64,000 nt of DNA from Halomonas litopenaei (GTDB lineage: Bacteria; Pseudomonadota; Gammaproteobacteria; Pseudomonadales; Halomonadaceae): positions 1 to 64,000 of the forward strand of contig NZ_PXNS01000011.1 in the NCBI RefSeq assembly GCF_003045775.1, read 5' to 3'. Below are positions 17,435 to 27,200 of this stretch, piece by piece (within the stretch, counting starts at the first letter, position 1; each line of letters starts with the position of its first letter). A program made the position numbers and the translations under genes. The notes beneath the pieces are model-generated. The model saw only the letters and a list, made by a program, of their open reading frames with translations. It did not search any database and was not told where the DNA came from.

Positions 17435-19019
17435 CGGTTCCCCCCTTATCGGCGCCCGTCCCCGGCTGCGGGCGACGCGGCTCCAGGGTGGGCCCGCCGG
17501 CTGGCGCCGGTGGCTGGCCCGGGTGAGGCGCAATGATGCCTTGGCGCTCGTGGGTGGTCATGATCCGCTCGATCTCGCCGGCCAGGGTCTGTACATCGTG
17601 CTGGGCGACGGTCTCGGGCAGCACGTCCAGGCCCACCGAGTTGAACAACCGGCCCCAGGCGGCCTGGGCGCGGGAGTAGGCCGCCTCGCGCTGGTACTGG
17701 GACAGCAGGTAGCGGCTCTCGGCGCGAATCACCTCGAGCTCCGAGCCGATGGAAGAGGAGGCCGCGGCCTTGGCGTAGGCCAGCAGGTCCTCGTCCACCT
17801 CGAGGCTCTCGTCGCTGTACTCGAGCTCCTCGCGGGCCAGGTGGTAGCGCAGGGCGCCCACCCGCACCTGGGTCAGTACCGCCATGGACAGGGCGGTACG
17901 GCGCAGGTCGTCGGCGTCACCCTGGGTGTCCTGGGCTTCGTTCAGATCGGGATAGGACAACAGCTTCAACAGGTTCAAGGACACGTTGACGCCGGTCTCG
18001 GTCCAGTCGTTGTTGTACAGGTAGTCGTTGGAGTCGTACTCGATGCCCGCGCTGACCGTGACGTTGGGCCACAGCCTGAGCTTGGCGGCTTCCAGGTCGT
18101 TCTGGTTGACCCGCTTGCGGTACCACTCCTCCATGATCTCCGGGCGGTGCTGCAGCGCCAGCTGTTCCAGGCGCTCGATATCGCTGACGTCCGGGGGAAG
18201 ATCCGGTTCCGGTTCGTCGGCCAGGATCAGGCGGGTACCGGGGGGCAGCGACATCAGTGCGGCCAGTTCGGTCTTGGCCAGCTCCAGATCCTGGCGGCGC
18301 GCGGTCAGCAGGGTGGTGGAGTCGAGCAGCGCGCGCTGGTAGGCCAGTACCTCCTGGCGTGGCAGCAGTCCCTGGCGCTGGGCCTCACGGGCGGCGTCCA
18401 GCGCTACCTCGGTGCGCGCCAGCAGTACATTGAGGCGAGGAATCAGGCGTTGGGCGGCCAGCGCCCGCCAGTAGGCGTTACGTACGTCGCGCAGCACGTT
18501 CTGGGCGACCTTGCGCCGGCGTTCCTCGGCCATCAGCATCTGGTCGGCCTTCTGCTGGTTCTCGTAGTAGGCCAGGCCGAAGTCGAGCAGGCTCCAGGAC
18601 AGGCCAAGGCCCGCGGTGGAACGGTAGCGCTGCTCCGAAGTGGAGGGCCGCAGGCTTTCCTCGCCGTCCTCGATACCGATGGAGGTGCCGCCGGAGTCGT
18701 TGCTGCGATCACTGTAGCCGGCCTCGGCGACGATGCGTGGTAGCAATTCATGGCGCGAGACGTCACGCAGGTTCGAGGCCAGGGCGCTTTCCATCAGCTT
18801 CAGGCGATAGTCGAGGTTGTACTTGAGTGCCCGGGCGGCGGCCTCGTAGAAGGTAACCGGCTGATTGAGCGGCTCCTGCAGGCGATACATCTGGGCCTGG
18901 TCGCTGATCGCCCGCTGACGGATCTCGGTGGCGTCGAAGGGCTGGGGCTCGAGGCTGGAGCAGGCACTCAGGGTCAGGCCGGCGGTGACCGCCAGCGTGG
19001 TGAGCGGTAGTCGATGCAT
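17424..19019 (-). CDS. TolC-family outer membrane lipoprotein
   Basis: Outer-membrane efflux channel of 531 aa. The start at 19019 (AAGGA 8 nt upstream) gives a lipoprotein signal peptide with lipobox LSAC at about residues 14-17. Two outer-membrane-efflux repeats follow, with periodic coiled-coil segments (about 150-260 and 330-480) and the typical AYWRALAAQRL and VRVGALRYHLAREELEYSDE stretches. The C-terminal tail is Pro/Gly-rich. It begins 24 bp after the stop of the giant surface-protein frame and overlaps the adaptor gene, which fixes it as the exit channel of this operon. Confidence 0.88.
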   Translation of the reverse strand: MHRLPLTTLAVTAGLTLSACSSLEPQPFDATEIRQRAISDQAQMYRLQEPLNQPVTFYEAAARALKYNLDYRLKLMESALASNLRDVSRHELLPRIVAEAGYSDRSNDSGGTSIGIEDGEESLRPSTSEQRYRSTAGLGLSWSLLDFGLAYYENQQKADQMLMAEERRRKVAQNVLRDVRNAYWRALAAQRLIPRLNVLLARTEVALDAAREAQRQGLLPRQEVLAYQRALLDSTTLLTARRQDLELAKTELAALMSLPPGTRLILADEPEPDLPPDVSDIERLEQLALQHRPEIMEEWYRKRVNQNDLEAAKLRLWPNVTVSAGIEYDSNDYLYNNDWTETGVNVSLNLLKLLSYPDLNEAQDTQGDADDLRRTALSMAVLTQVRVGALRYHLAREELEYSDESLEVDEDLLAYAKAAASSSIGSELEVIRAESRYLLSQYQREAAYSRAQAAWGRLFNSVGLDVLPETVAQHDVQTLAGEIERIMTTHERQGIIAPHPGQPPAPAGGPTLEPRRPQPGTGADKGGTDAV

Positions 19020-19042
19020 GCGGTGTCCTTGTCGTTCGAATC

Positions 19043-22000
19043 TCACAGGTCGTGCTCCCCTCGCAGCGGCGCGGTGGAGCCGGCCATGGCCGTCAGTTGT
19101 GCGCGAAAGCCTGCAGCGACTCTGGGAGAGGCGCCGGAGGTCTCATCTGGCCCGCGCCAGCCGTCCTGGGCCAGCGCTGCTGGCGCGAGGCGATCGTCCT
19201 GGTCACCATCGGCGATCCATTCGGCCCCCGGCGGCAGCTCAGGCCGGCCGTCATCTGTCGCATCGCGATTCGGCGCCTCGGCCGAGCCAGGTTGAGCGTC
19301 GCCCGGCGTCGAGCTTCGCGTCGGAATCGTCGGTTCGCCATCGGCACCAGTGGCGTTGTTCAGCAATTGTTCGCGGGTGGGAGCGTAGACCGATGGATCG
19401 GCCAGCAGGCCATCCGCCGTCAGGTCGGTGCGGCCGTGGCGGCCCAGCATCAGCAATTGATCCTGCTCGGCGTACAGGCGACTCAAGGCTACGCCGCGTA
19501 GCACGTACTGGCCTGGCACCTCACCCAGGCCGTTGGCCAGCGACGGGATCTGCGTCTCCAGCGGCCGGACCAGCCAGGGCTGGGCGCCGTGGGACAGGCG
19601 CAGGTAATCGAAGACCTGGCGGCTGTTGCGCTCGACCTCCGGGGTGACATAGACCACCGGGTCGACATCGCCAAGGGTGGCGCGCGACTGGCGCCCATCG
19701 TCCGGGCGCAGGAAGTGGGGGCCGGCGCCATCCCTGATCGGAATATAGGGTGCGGCGATATCCAGGGTCAGGGTCAGGGTGGCGGTGTCGCTGGCGCCGG
19801 CCTGGTCGGTCAGGGTGTAGACGAAGACCTCCTGCAACAGCGGACCCAGGCCGCTGGCGCGCAGTACCTCGCTGTTGGTGCGGTCGATAAAGTAGCGGTA
19901 GCTGCCGTCCGCCTCGATGATCAGGGTGCCGTAGCGGCCCGCCAGGCGCTCGCCGGGCGCCGCGCTGACGCCGTCCTGTGCCACCAGGGTGACCCTTTGG
20001 GTCTCGCCGTAGCGCTCGGCGTCGACGTCGGTGTCGTTGGGCAGCACATTGCCGGTGGCGTCGGGGCGGCTCGCGCCTCCGCCGATGTCCACGGCGTCGC
20101 CGCTGTCGTCGCGGGCCGTCGGTGTATCGTTGCGCCCATCGATGGTGATCGTCAGGCTGGCACTGGCGGGGCCGCCCCAGCGGTCCTCCAGTGCATAGGT
20201 GAAGACGTCGACCAGGGTCTGGCCGCTTTGACGCAACGCCTGGACCTCCGGGTTGTCGTCATCGACCTGGTAGCGGTAGCTGCCGTCGGCCTCCATCACC
20301 AGGCTGCCGTAGCGGCCCTTGAGTGCCTTGCCGAGGGTGCCTTCGGTGCCGGCGCTTGGGTCATCGCCGGTGCGAACGCCGGTCACCGTCAGGTTGGGGC
20401 CGAGCAGGTTGACGCCGAGGTTGATGTCGCCATCGACGTCGCTGTCGTTGTCGAGCACGTTACCCACGGCGTCCGCCCCGGGCGTGGCGTTGTCGCGGCC
20501 ACCGGCCTCCACCGCCAGGCCATCGTCGGTGCCGGGCACCGGCGCCTGGTTCTGGCCGCGCACGAACACCGTCAGTTCGGCCAGGTCCACCAGTCCCGCC
20601 AGATCACGGGCCTCGTAAGTAAAGACGTCACGGCGGAACTCCAGGGGGCCAAGCCCGAGGATCTCGGCGTTGGACTGGTCGACCGCGTAGCTGTAGCTGC
20701 CGTCGGTAGCAAGCGTCAGGGTGCCGTACTGGCCTGTCAGGGTTATCGTGCCGGCGCTGGGGGTGGACAGGGCCCCGCCTGCGGCCTCGGTGCCGGGGCG
20801 GGCGCCACTCACGGCCAGTTGGTCACCGGCGTCGATATCACTATCGTTGTCGAGCACATTGCCGCTGGGATCACGGCCGGTGCCCTGATCGCTGTCGGCC
20901 ACCGCCAGGGCGACGTTGTCGGCGGCCACCGGGGCATCGTCGCGTCCCTCGATGGTCACGGTCAGACGCGCCGTGGTGCTGGCACCCAGGGGATCGACGC
21001 TGCGGTAGACGAAGACCTCGGTGAGGGTATCGTTGGCGGTTCTTAGGGCCTCCACCGCCGGATTGCTGTTATCGACCACATAGGAAAAGCTGCCGTCGGC
21101 GTTCAGGGTCAGGGTGCCGTAGCGTCCTGCCAGCGGCTGGCCGGCGTTTACCGTGGTGGTGTTGAAGCGGACCTGATCGACACTCAGTGTCTGTCCATCC
21201 ACGTCGTCGTCGTTGGTCAGGACATTGCCGCTGGGGTCGTCACCTGGGGTGGCGTTGGCGGTACCCCCGGCCTCCACCGCGATGGCCTTGTCGGCCACCG
21301 GGCTCGGTGGATCGTTGGCGCCGGTGACGGTGACGACCAGCTCGGCCAGGTCCGGATTGCCGGCGGTGTCGATCAGCCTATAGGTGAAGGTCTCGCTCAG
21401 GGTGGCGCCTGCCGCCAGGGCCTGTACGGCGGCGTTGTCGCCGTCGACCACGTAGCGGTAACTGCCGTCGGCGTTTACCGTGAGGCGCCCGTACTGACCA
21501 TCGACGCTGGCGCTGACGCCACCGAGGCTGGTCATGGCGCCGCCGGCCGTCTCGCTGCCGGGGCGAATGGCGCCGACGGCGAGTGCACCCTGGTCGATGG
21601 TATCCACGTCGGCGTCGACGTCATCGCCGTCGTCATCAGCGATCAGATTGCCGGTGCCGTCCACCGCCGGCGTGGCGCCGTCGGTGGACGGTGCCTGGGC
21701 GCTGGTGGTGTTGTTGGTGGCGACGGGGTTGTCCTGGGCGCCTTCGATGGTGATGGTCAGCACCGCGATGTCATCGAGTCCCTCGGCGTCGGTGACCAGG
21801 TAGCTGAAGGTCTCGCTCAGGGTATCGCCCACCGCCAGGGCTTCGACGTCTGCGTTGTCGTCAGCGATGACGTAGGTATAGCTGCCATCCTGGTCGATGG
21901 TCAGGGTGCCGTATTTTCCGATCACGTTGGTGGCGCCGGTGACCTCATCGAAACTGCCTAGGAGCTCATCGCCATCGCGGATACCTGTGACCGCCTTGGT

Positions 22001-24217
22001 CTCGCCGTTGAGGTCGACGTCGGTATCGTTGGTCAGCACATTGCCGGTGGCGTCCTGGCCGGCGGTGGCGTTGCCGATACCGCCCGCCTCGATGGCCACG
22101 CCGCTGTCGTCGACGCCCACCGGGGCGTCGTTGGCGCCTTCGATGGTGATGGTGATGGTGGCCTGGGAGGTGGCACCCGCGCGATCGCCGATTTCATAGA
22201 CGAAGGTCTCGTCTAGCGTATTGCCGCTCAGCCTCAGCGCCTCGACGGCGGCGTTGTCGTTGTCGAGCTGGTACTCCGCCGAGCCGCTCGAGGAGATCAC
22301 CAGGGTGCCGTAGGTGCCCTGGATACGGGTGGGCGAGGCGGGGTCGCTGTTGACCGCCTGCAGTGAGCTGTCGTCGGGGCCCGCCCGGACCACCGTCAGC
22401 ACGTCGGGGTCGGCGTCACCTTTGTCGGGGTCTTTGTCGTTGCCGAAGACCAGACCGTTGGGGTCGATGCCGCCGATATTGAAGCGCCCCCCGGCCTCCA
22501 CGGCGGTGGCGCTGTCGTCGATGGCGACAGGGTCGTCGTTGACCGCGATGACCTCGATGGCCAGTGTATCGCGGTCGGTCAGGGCGTCGTCGATCTCCTC
22601 GCCGGGGATGCCGTTGCCGTTGTCCGGGTGATCGCCGAAGTTGCCGTTGTCGCTGGTGACGATGGTCAGGGTATCGTCACCGTTGAAGTTGTCGTCGCCT
22701 TTATAGTGGAGGGTGGCGAGGGCGGCGTTGATCTCGGCGACGCTGCCGGTGAGTTTTAATTTTTTTCCGTCGTTTTCGACGGTGGTCATGGAGTCATAGT
22801 CGTCGTCCACGCTTAGCTTCCCGTGGTCGACGCTCAAGGTCGTGGTGATCGGCTCGGCGCCGTACTGGCCGGGCGTCAGGGTGTCGGGGTCGGCAATCGA
22901 GATGCCGGTGATGGCAAATTCGGTGTCTTCGTTGCCGGAGACCGGCGAGGCCGGCAAGGTGTGAACCGGGGCGTCGTTGAGTTCGACATAGCCGATATTG
23001 GCTTCGTAGGTGTCGCCGTCGATGGCACCGGTGATCGACGACAGGCTGCCGTCGTCGAAGGTGCCGCTGTCGATACGTGCCTTCAGCTCGCCGGCATCGG
23101 CGTCGGTGAGGCTTTCGCCGGCCGAGATGCGATAGCTGCCCTTGGGCAGCACCCCGAAGGAGTAGTTGCCGTTTGCGTCGGTGACGGTGTCAAAGGTGAG
23201 ATCTTCGTCGTCATCGAAGTCGCCGTCGTTGTTGCCGTCCCAGGTCAGGATCACTCTGACGCCGGCCAGACCATCTTCACCGACATCGGGTGCGGTGCTG
23301 GCGTCGGCGCTGAGGGTGTCATTCCACAGGGTGCCTTCGATCAGCCCGAGACTCGCCCCGGCGGTCAACACATAGTCATTGAGCCTGCCGCTTCCGTCGG
23401 CATCGGTACGCTCGCCGGTTGCCGAGCCGTCGGGGCCGACATCGCTGCCAGCAAAGCCATCGAAACTGCCGTCGTCGGGCAGGCTGGACCAGGCAAGACG
23501 GGCCTCGGCATCATCGGCCGCCACCGGCGCGTTGTTGGGTATCTCGACGCTATAGGACACGCTGACCTTGGTACCTGGGTCGAGCTGTGCAAAGGTGACC
23601 TCGATTCCACTGGCGGTGGCGTTGGCCAAGACGCCGGCCGGCAGGCCGCCCAGGCTGTAGCTCTGGCCATCGATGACCACACTGTCGATGACATAACCGC
23701 TGCCCGAGGGAAAGGCGTCGGTCAGCACCACATCGTAGGCGGGCATGCCGCCGTTCTGGGTAAAGGCAACGGTGACGCTGGCGCTGCCGGTGGTGTCATC
23801 AGGGGCAGGATCGAAGTCCACCACCGTCTTGGTCATTTCTTCGAAGGACGGCTCGACGATTCGTTCGTAGATTTCCTCGCTCTGGAAACTGGTGCCGTCG
23901 CGGCTTTCGGTCACGACCATGCCAAGCTCTGTCCCTGCCTGGTTGGTCGAGACGTTGTCGACCCGCACATTGAACTCGAGCGAAATGCCTTCCTTGTCGA
24001 GGTCATTATCGTCGTTGGTGATGGTGCCCAGGTCGATGGTCAGGGTGCGTCCATCGCCGCTGATGGTGTAGCGGGCAGGGTCGAGCACATCCTTCAGTCC
24101 GCCGCTCAGGTCGCTCTGGATGTACCCGGCCTCGGGGGACTGGCCATTGCCCTCGACGGAACCGGCGCCGGTGTTAAGGTTGCTTGTCAGACCGCCACCG
24201 TTGGCGATGAAGGCCAT
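19043..24217 (-). CDS. C-terminal part of giant VCBS/SdrD-type surface protein (separated by in-frame stop)
   Basis: This 1724-aa frame is in the same reading frame as 24278-28927, separated by one TAA. The 20 codons between (24218-24277) read sensibly through (LTIQVDEGLTILPETANQIK), so it is the C-terminal half of one protein of about 3294 residues. The first ATG has no convincing ribosome site. Content in order: further conserved-repeat domains; an SdrD B-like module (LIEGTLWNDTLSAD, NGNYSFGVLPKGSYR); a cadherin-like segment; then about eight VCBS repeats of about 110-130 residues with the pattern NVLTNDTDVD ... YGTLTIDQDGSYTYV. A non-repetitive C-terminal domain of about 230 residues ends it. 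No RTX nonapeptides were seen. It is expected on the cell surface, exported by the genes that follow. Confidence 0.8.
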   Translation of the reverse strand: MAFIANGGGLTSNLNTGAGSVEGNGQSPEAGYIQSDLSGGLKDVLDPARYTISGDGRTLTIDLGTITNDDNDLDKEGISLEFNVRVDNVSTNQAGTELGMVVTESRDGTSFQSEEIYERIVEPSFEEMTKTVVDFDPAPDDTTGSASVTVAFTQNGGMPAYDVVLTDAFPSGSGYVIDSVVIDGQSYSLGGLPAGVLANATASGIEVTFAQLDPGTKVSVSYSVEIPNNAPVAADDAEARLAWSSLPDDGSFDGFAGSDVGPDGSATGERTDADGSGRLNDYVLTAGASLGLIEGTLWNDTLSADASTAPDVGEDGLAGVRVILTWDGNNDGDFDDDEDLTFDTVTDANGNYSFGVLPKGSYRISAGESLTDADAGELKARIDSGTFDDGSLSSITGAIDGDTYEANIGYVELNDAPVHTLPASPVSGNEDTEFAITGISIADPDTLTPGQYGAEPITTTLSVDHGKLSVDDDYDSMTTVENDGKKLKLTGSVAEINAALATLHYKGDDNFNGDDTLTIVTSDNGNFGDHPDNGNGIPGEEIDDALTDRDTLAIEVIAVNDDPVAIDDSATAVEAGGRFNIGGIDPNGLVFGNDKDPDKGDADPDVLTVVRAGPDDSSLQAVNSDPASPTRIQGTYGTLVISSSGSAEYQLDNDNAAVEALRLSGNTLDETFVYEIGDRAGATSQATITITIEGANDAPVGVDDSGVAIEAGGIGNATAGQDATGNVLTNDTDVDLNGETKAVTGIRDGDELLGSFDEVTGATNVIGKYGTLTIDQDGSYTYVIADDNADVEALAVGDTLSETFSYLVTDAEGLDDIAVLTITIEGAQDNPVATNNTTSAQAPSTDGATPAVDGTGNLIADDDGDDVDADVDTIDQGALAVGAIRPGSETAGGAMTSLGGVSASVDGQYGRLTVNADGSYRYVVDGDNAAVQALAAGATLSETFTYRLIDTAGNPDLAELVVTVTGANDPPSPVADKAIAVEAGGTANATPGDDPSGNVLTNDDDVDGQTLSVDQVRFNTTTVNAGQPLAGRYGTLTLNADGSFSYVVDNSNPAVEALRTANDTLTEVFVYRSVDPLGASTTARLTVTIEGRDDAPVAADNVALAVADSDQGTGRDPSGNVLDNDSDIDAGDQLAVSGARPGTEAAGGALSTPSAGTITLTGQYGTLTLATDGSYSYAVDQSNAEILGLGPLEFRRDVFTYEARDLAGLVDLAELTVFVRGQNQAPVPGTDDGLAVEAGGRDNATPGADAVGNVLDNDSDVDGDINLGVNLLGPNLTVTGVRTGDDPSAGTEGTLGKALKGRYGSLVMEADGSYRYQVDDDNPEVQALRQSGQTLVDVFTYALEDRWGGPASASLTITIDGRNDTPTARDDSGDAVDIGGGASRPDATGNVLPNDTDVDAERYGETQRVTLVAQDGVSAAPGERLAGRYGTLIIEADGSYRYFIDRTNSEVLRASGLGPLLQEVFVYTLTDQAGASDTATLTLTLDIAAPYIPIRDGAGPHFLRPDDGRQSRATLGDVDPVVYVTPEVERNSRQVFDYLRLSHGAQPWLVRPLETQIPSLANGLGEVPGQYVLRGVALSRLYAEQDQLLMLGRHGRTDLTADGLLADPSVYAPTREQLLNNATGADGEPTIPTRSSTPGDAQPGSAEAPNRDATDDGRPELPPGAEWIADGDQDDRLAPAALAQDGWRGPDETSGASPRVAAGFRAQLTAMAGSTAPLRGEHDL

Positions 24218-24277
24218 CTTGATCTGGTTGGCCGTCTCCGGGAGAATGGTGAGACCTTCATCGACCTGAATCGTCAG

Positions 24278-24280
24278 TTA
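24278..24280 (-). other. Single in-frame TAA interrupting the giant surface protein
   Basis: The stop reads TAT TAA CTG on the coding strand. The frame is open for 1549 codons before and 1744 codons after it (including the 20 before the first ATG of the downstream frame). One substitution, for example CAA to TAA, is enough to explain it. The base after the stop is C, a context that favours readthrough. Confidence 0.85.
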
Positions 24281-27200
24281 ATAGTTGTCCGTAGTGCCTT
24301 CGGGCAGCAGCGCCACCACCCGGTAGCGGATGATTTCACCCACCGCGACGTCTTCGCGGGTGTCGCCGGTCGGGTCTGCAGCTGCGGTGCTGTCCAGCCC
24401 GCCGACGCGGGACACCTGCAGTGTCTGAGCGATCGGGATCGCCTGGATATCGATCTGCCGATAGTCGTTGAGGGAGCCATCCCCCAGTTCCCCGTTGGCC
24501 CCTGTACGTTCGGAATCGTTGCTGGAGCTGGTGTCATCGAGACTGGTCCAGTCGACCCGGGCCTCGGAGGTGAGGTTCGCCAGATCCGCGGCAGTGGCGC
24601 CCACGGTGCCACCGATGGTCAGGGTGATGGAATGGCCGGTACGCAGGTCGAGATCGAATCCACTCTTGAGGCTGAGTAGATAGCCGTCGGTGTCGTTGCC
24701 GGTGATCTCGAAGTCACCCACGGCGGGCCCGTTGGCATCGCTGAAACTCACCGCCTCAAGGCTGACGCCGTCGAGTTCAGCAGGTAGCTGGACAGACAGC
24801 CCCAGGTCGAAGGCGTCGACCCCCGAGGTGTTCGAAAAGGTGACGGCGTACTCGATGGCGTCACCAGAGTCGACTCCGAGACCCGGGTCGGAGGGAGTGG
24901 TCAGCGCCTGTTCGATGCTGACCGTGGGTTCCACCAGGGTGGTGGTCGGACCCTTACCGGGCTGACTGACGTCGCGATCCACGGCGGTGGCGCCGTTGAT
25001 CTCGTCGCCGTCGACGTCCTGATAGGTCAGGCCCGCCTTGTGTTCGTGTTCGGTGCCTTGCTGGTTGTTGAGGGTGTTGGTGGCAATCAGGCGGACGCGC
25101 AGAACAAAGGTATTGTTGCCGGTGTCGTTGTCGCCGGTGGCGCCGGCGGCGCTGAAGGTGAACTGGCCATCGACGCCATCGACGCCATCGACGCCTAGGG
25201 TGCCTCCACTGCCGGCAAGGCCTGAGACGGAGACGCTGCCGGCGAAGTTGGCGCTTAAGTTGTTGCTGTCGGCGGATGCGGTAATCAGCCGATAGCCGGA
25301 TCCGTTGTAGGAGGTATCCAGCGCCATGCCCGGCGGTATCAGGTCATTGACCCTGAGTTCCTGGGTAGTGCCTTCCGGCAGGGTCACCACGATGTCGTAG
25401 AACATCGACTCGCCGACCACCAGATCGGCGCCGTCGGTATGGCTGGCACTTGAGTCGTTATCAGTGGCGGCGCCGCCGTCCGCGAAGGTGGTCGTGATGG
25501 TTGGCGCCGCCACCTGCTGGGTCGCGTCGTCCTCGAGGTCCGTCGGGGTAAAGTCGGTGCCGCCGTCGACGCTTGCATAGTTGGTGAGCGTTGCCGTGGT
25601 GCCGAGGGTGCGACTGGCGCTGACCGCCGCGGCCACGGTCACGTCGTAGGTGATGACGATGATGTTGGTGCCGGCGGCGTCGCTGGCGCTGCCATCCCGC
25701 CCGGCCTGCAGGGTGGCCTGGCCGCCGGCATCCAGCAGGGTGATGGTGGTACCACTGACGCTATAGTCGGTGCCCTCGATCAGCACGCTGCCGTCACCGA
25801 GCGTCAGGGTCAGGTTGGCACTACCCAGGCTGTCGCCGACAAAGTCCAGGTCCGTGGGCAGTTCGATCTCGGTCGTCACGTCGAAGGCGCCGCCGCCGCC
25901 GGTGTTCTCGAGCAGGGTGGCCAGGCGCAGGGTGTCGCCGGCGTCGATGTCGGTGACGTCGCCGTCCACCGCCGCCGGGTCGGTGATGCTGCCGGTGAAG
26001 GGCGCACCCGCCGAGCCGGGCGCATTCCAGCTGCCGCTGGTGCCGCTGACGCTGCCGTTGGTCGAAGACACCACCCCATGGGTGATGGTGACGACCGGCT
26101 CGGCCACCGATTGCACCTTGACCACGTCCTGGGTCACCAGTTCGGTCTGGTCGAGGGTGGTGGTCTGGCGCGATTCGGCCAGCACATCCAGCGAGCGGCC
26201 GTCGGCGAAGGGCTGATCCCCCACCGTCATGGTAAAGCTCAAGGCGATGGTGCTGGCCTCTGTCGTGGACAGGTCTGCCAGGGTAAAGACGATGGCATTG
26301 CCGGGACCGCTCGCTACGCTGGTGATCTCGCCCGCCCAGCTGTTGTCCGCTGCCAGGGACCACTGGCCGGAGTCAGTACCTTGCGTCCAGCTGATGCCCG
26401 AGGTGTCGAGCAGCGGCAGCGGCAGGTAGGCGATCAACTGGAAGTTCTCGTGGTCGCCGGTGACCAGCTCGTAGCGCAGGGTGAAGGTCACCTCGTCGCC
26501 GGGGGCCAGTTCGCTGACGCCTCCTTCGATGGCGATGTCCACCTGGCTGGTGGGCACCGTCAGTTCGGTGCTGGAGTCGTCGGTCTCGCTATCGCCGGTC
26601 AGGTTGTTCGGGTTGAGCAGCAGGGTGGCATCGACCTCGGCGGCATTGCCCAGGCTGTCGCCTTCGTTGATGGTAGGGTGGTCGGTCACGTCCTCGTCTG
26701 CATAGGCGTCGTCGATGACCGCGCGATAGCTGATCAGCGCACGGGTGGCGCCGGCGTCGATCACCCCATCGAAGGCGGCGTCGCCGGCGAGCCAGGCCTG
26801 GTCACCCAGAGCGTTCTGGATCGACAGGGCGATATCGAAGCCAAGGGTGGTGGTGCCATCGGCATTGACGCTGGTGGTGACCACCAGATCGATGGTGGTG
26901 GCGTCATCACCGCTGTAGAGGATCAGCGTCGGGGTGCCCTCGAGGGTCTGGCCGTCGCCGAGGGTATCGGTGACGACAAACTGACCAACGAGCTGGGTGT
27001 CCTCGCCAAAGGCGAAGTAGTCCGACAGCGCCATCTCCAGCTGGTATTCCAGGGTGTCACCCGGAGTCAGGCCGCTGGTGCCGGTATCGATGGCCAGGGT
27101 GGCGGTCTTTTCCAGGGTGATCGACTTGGCAACGAAGCTCAGCTCATCGCCGGTACCCTCGAAGCTGACCTTGCCGTCGGGATCGTCGGGATTGCGGTCG

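Noticed and set aside
19043..24217. Treating the C-terminal surface-protein frame as an independent gene
   Set aside because: Its first ATG has no ribosome site and the 20 preceding codons are in frame with, and compatible with, the upstream half.
22823..24679. 618-codon plus-strand frame that would span the in-frame stop
   Set aside because: Antisense shadow. The minus strand encodes clear beta-domain repeats on both sides of the stop.
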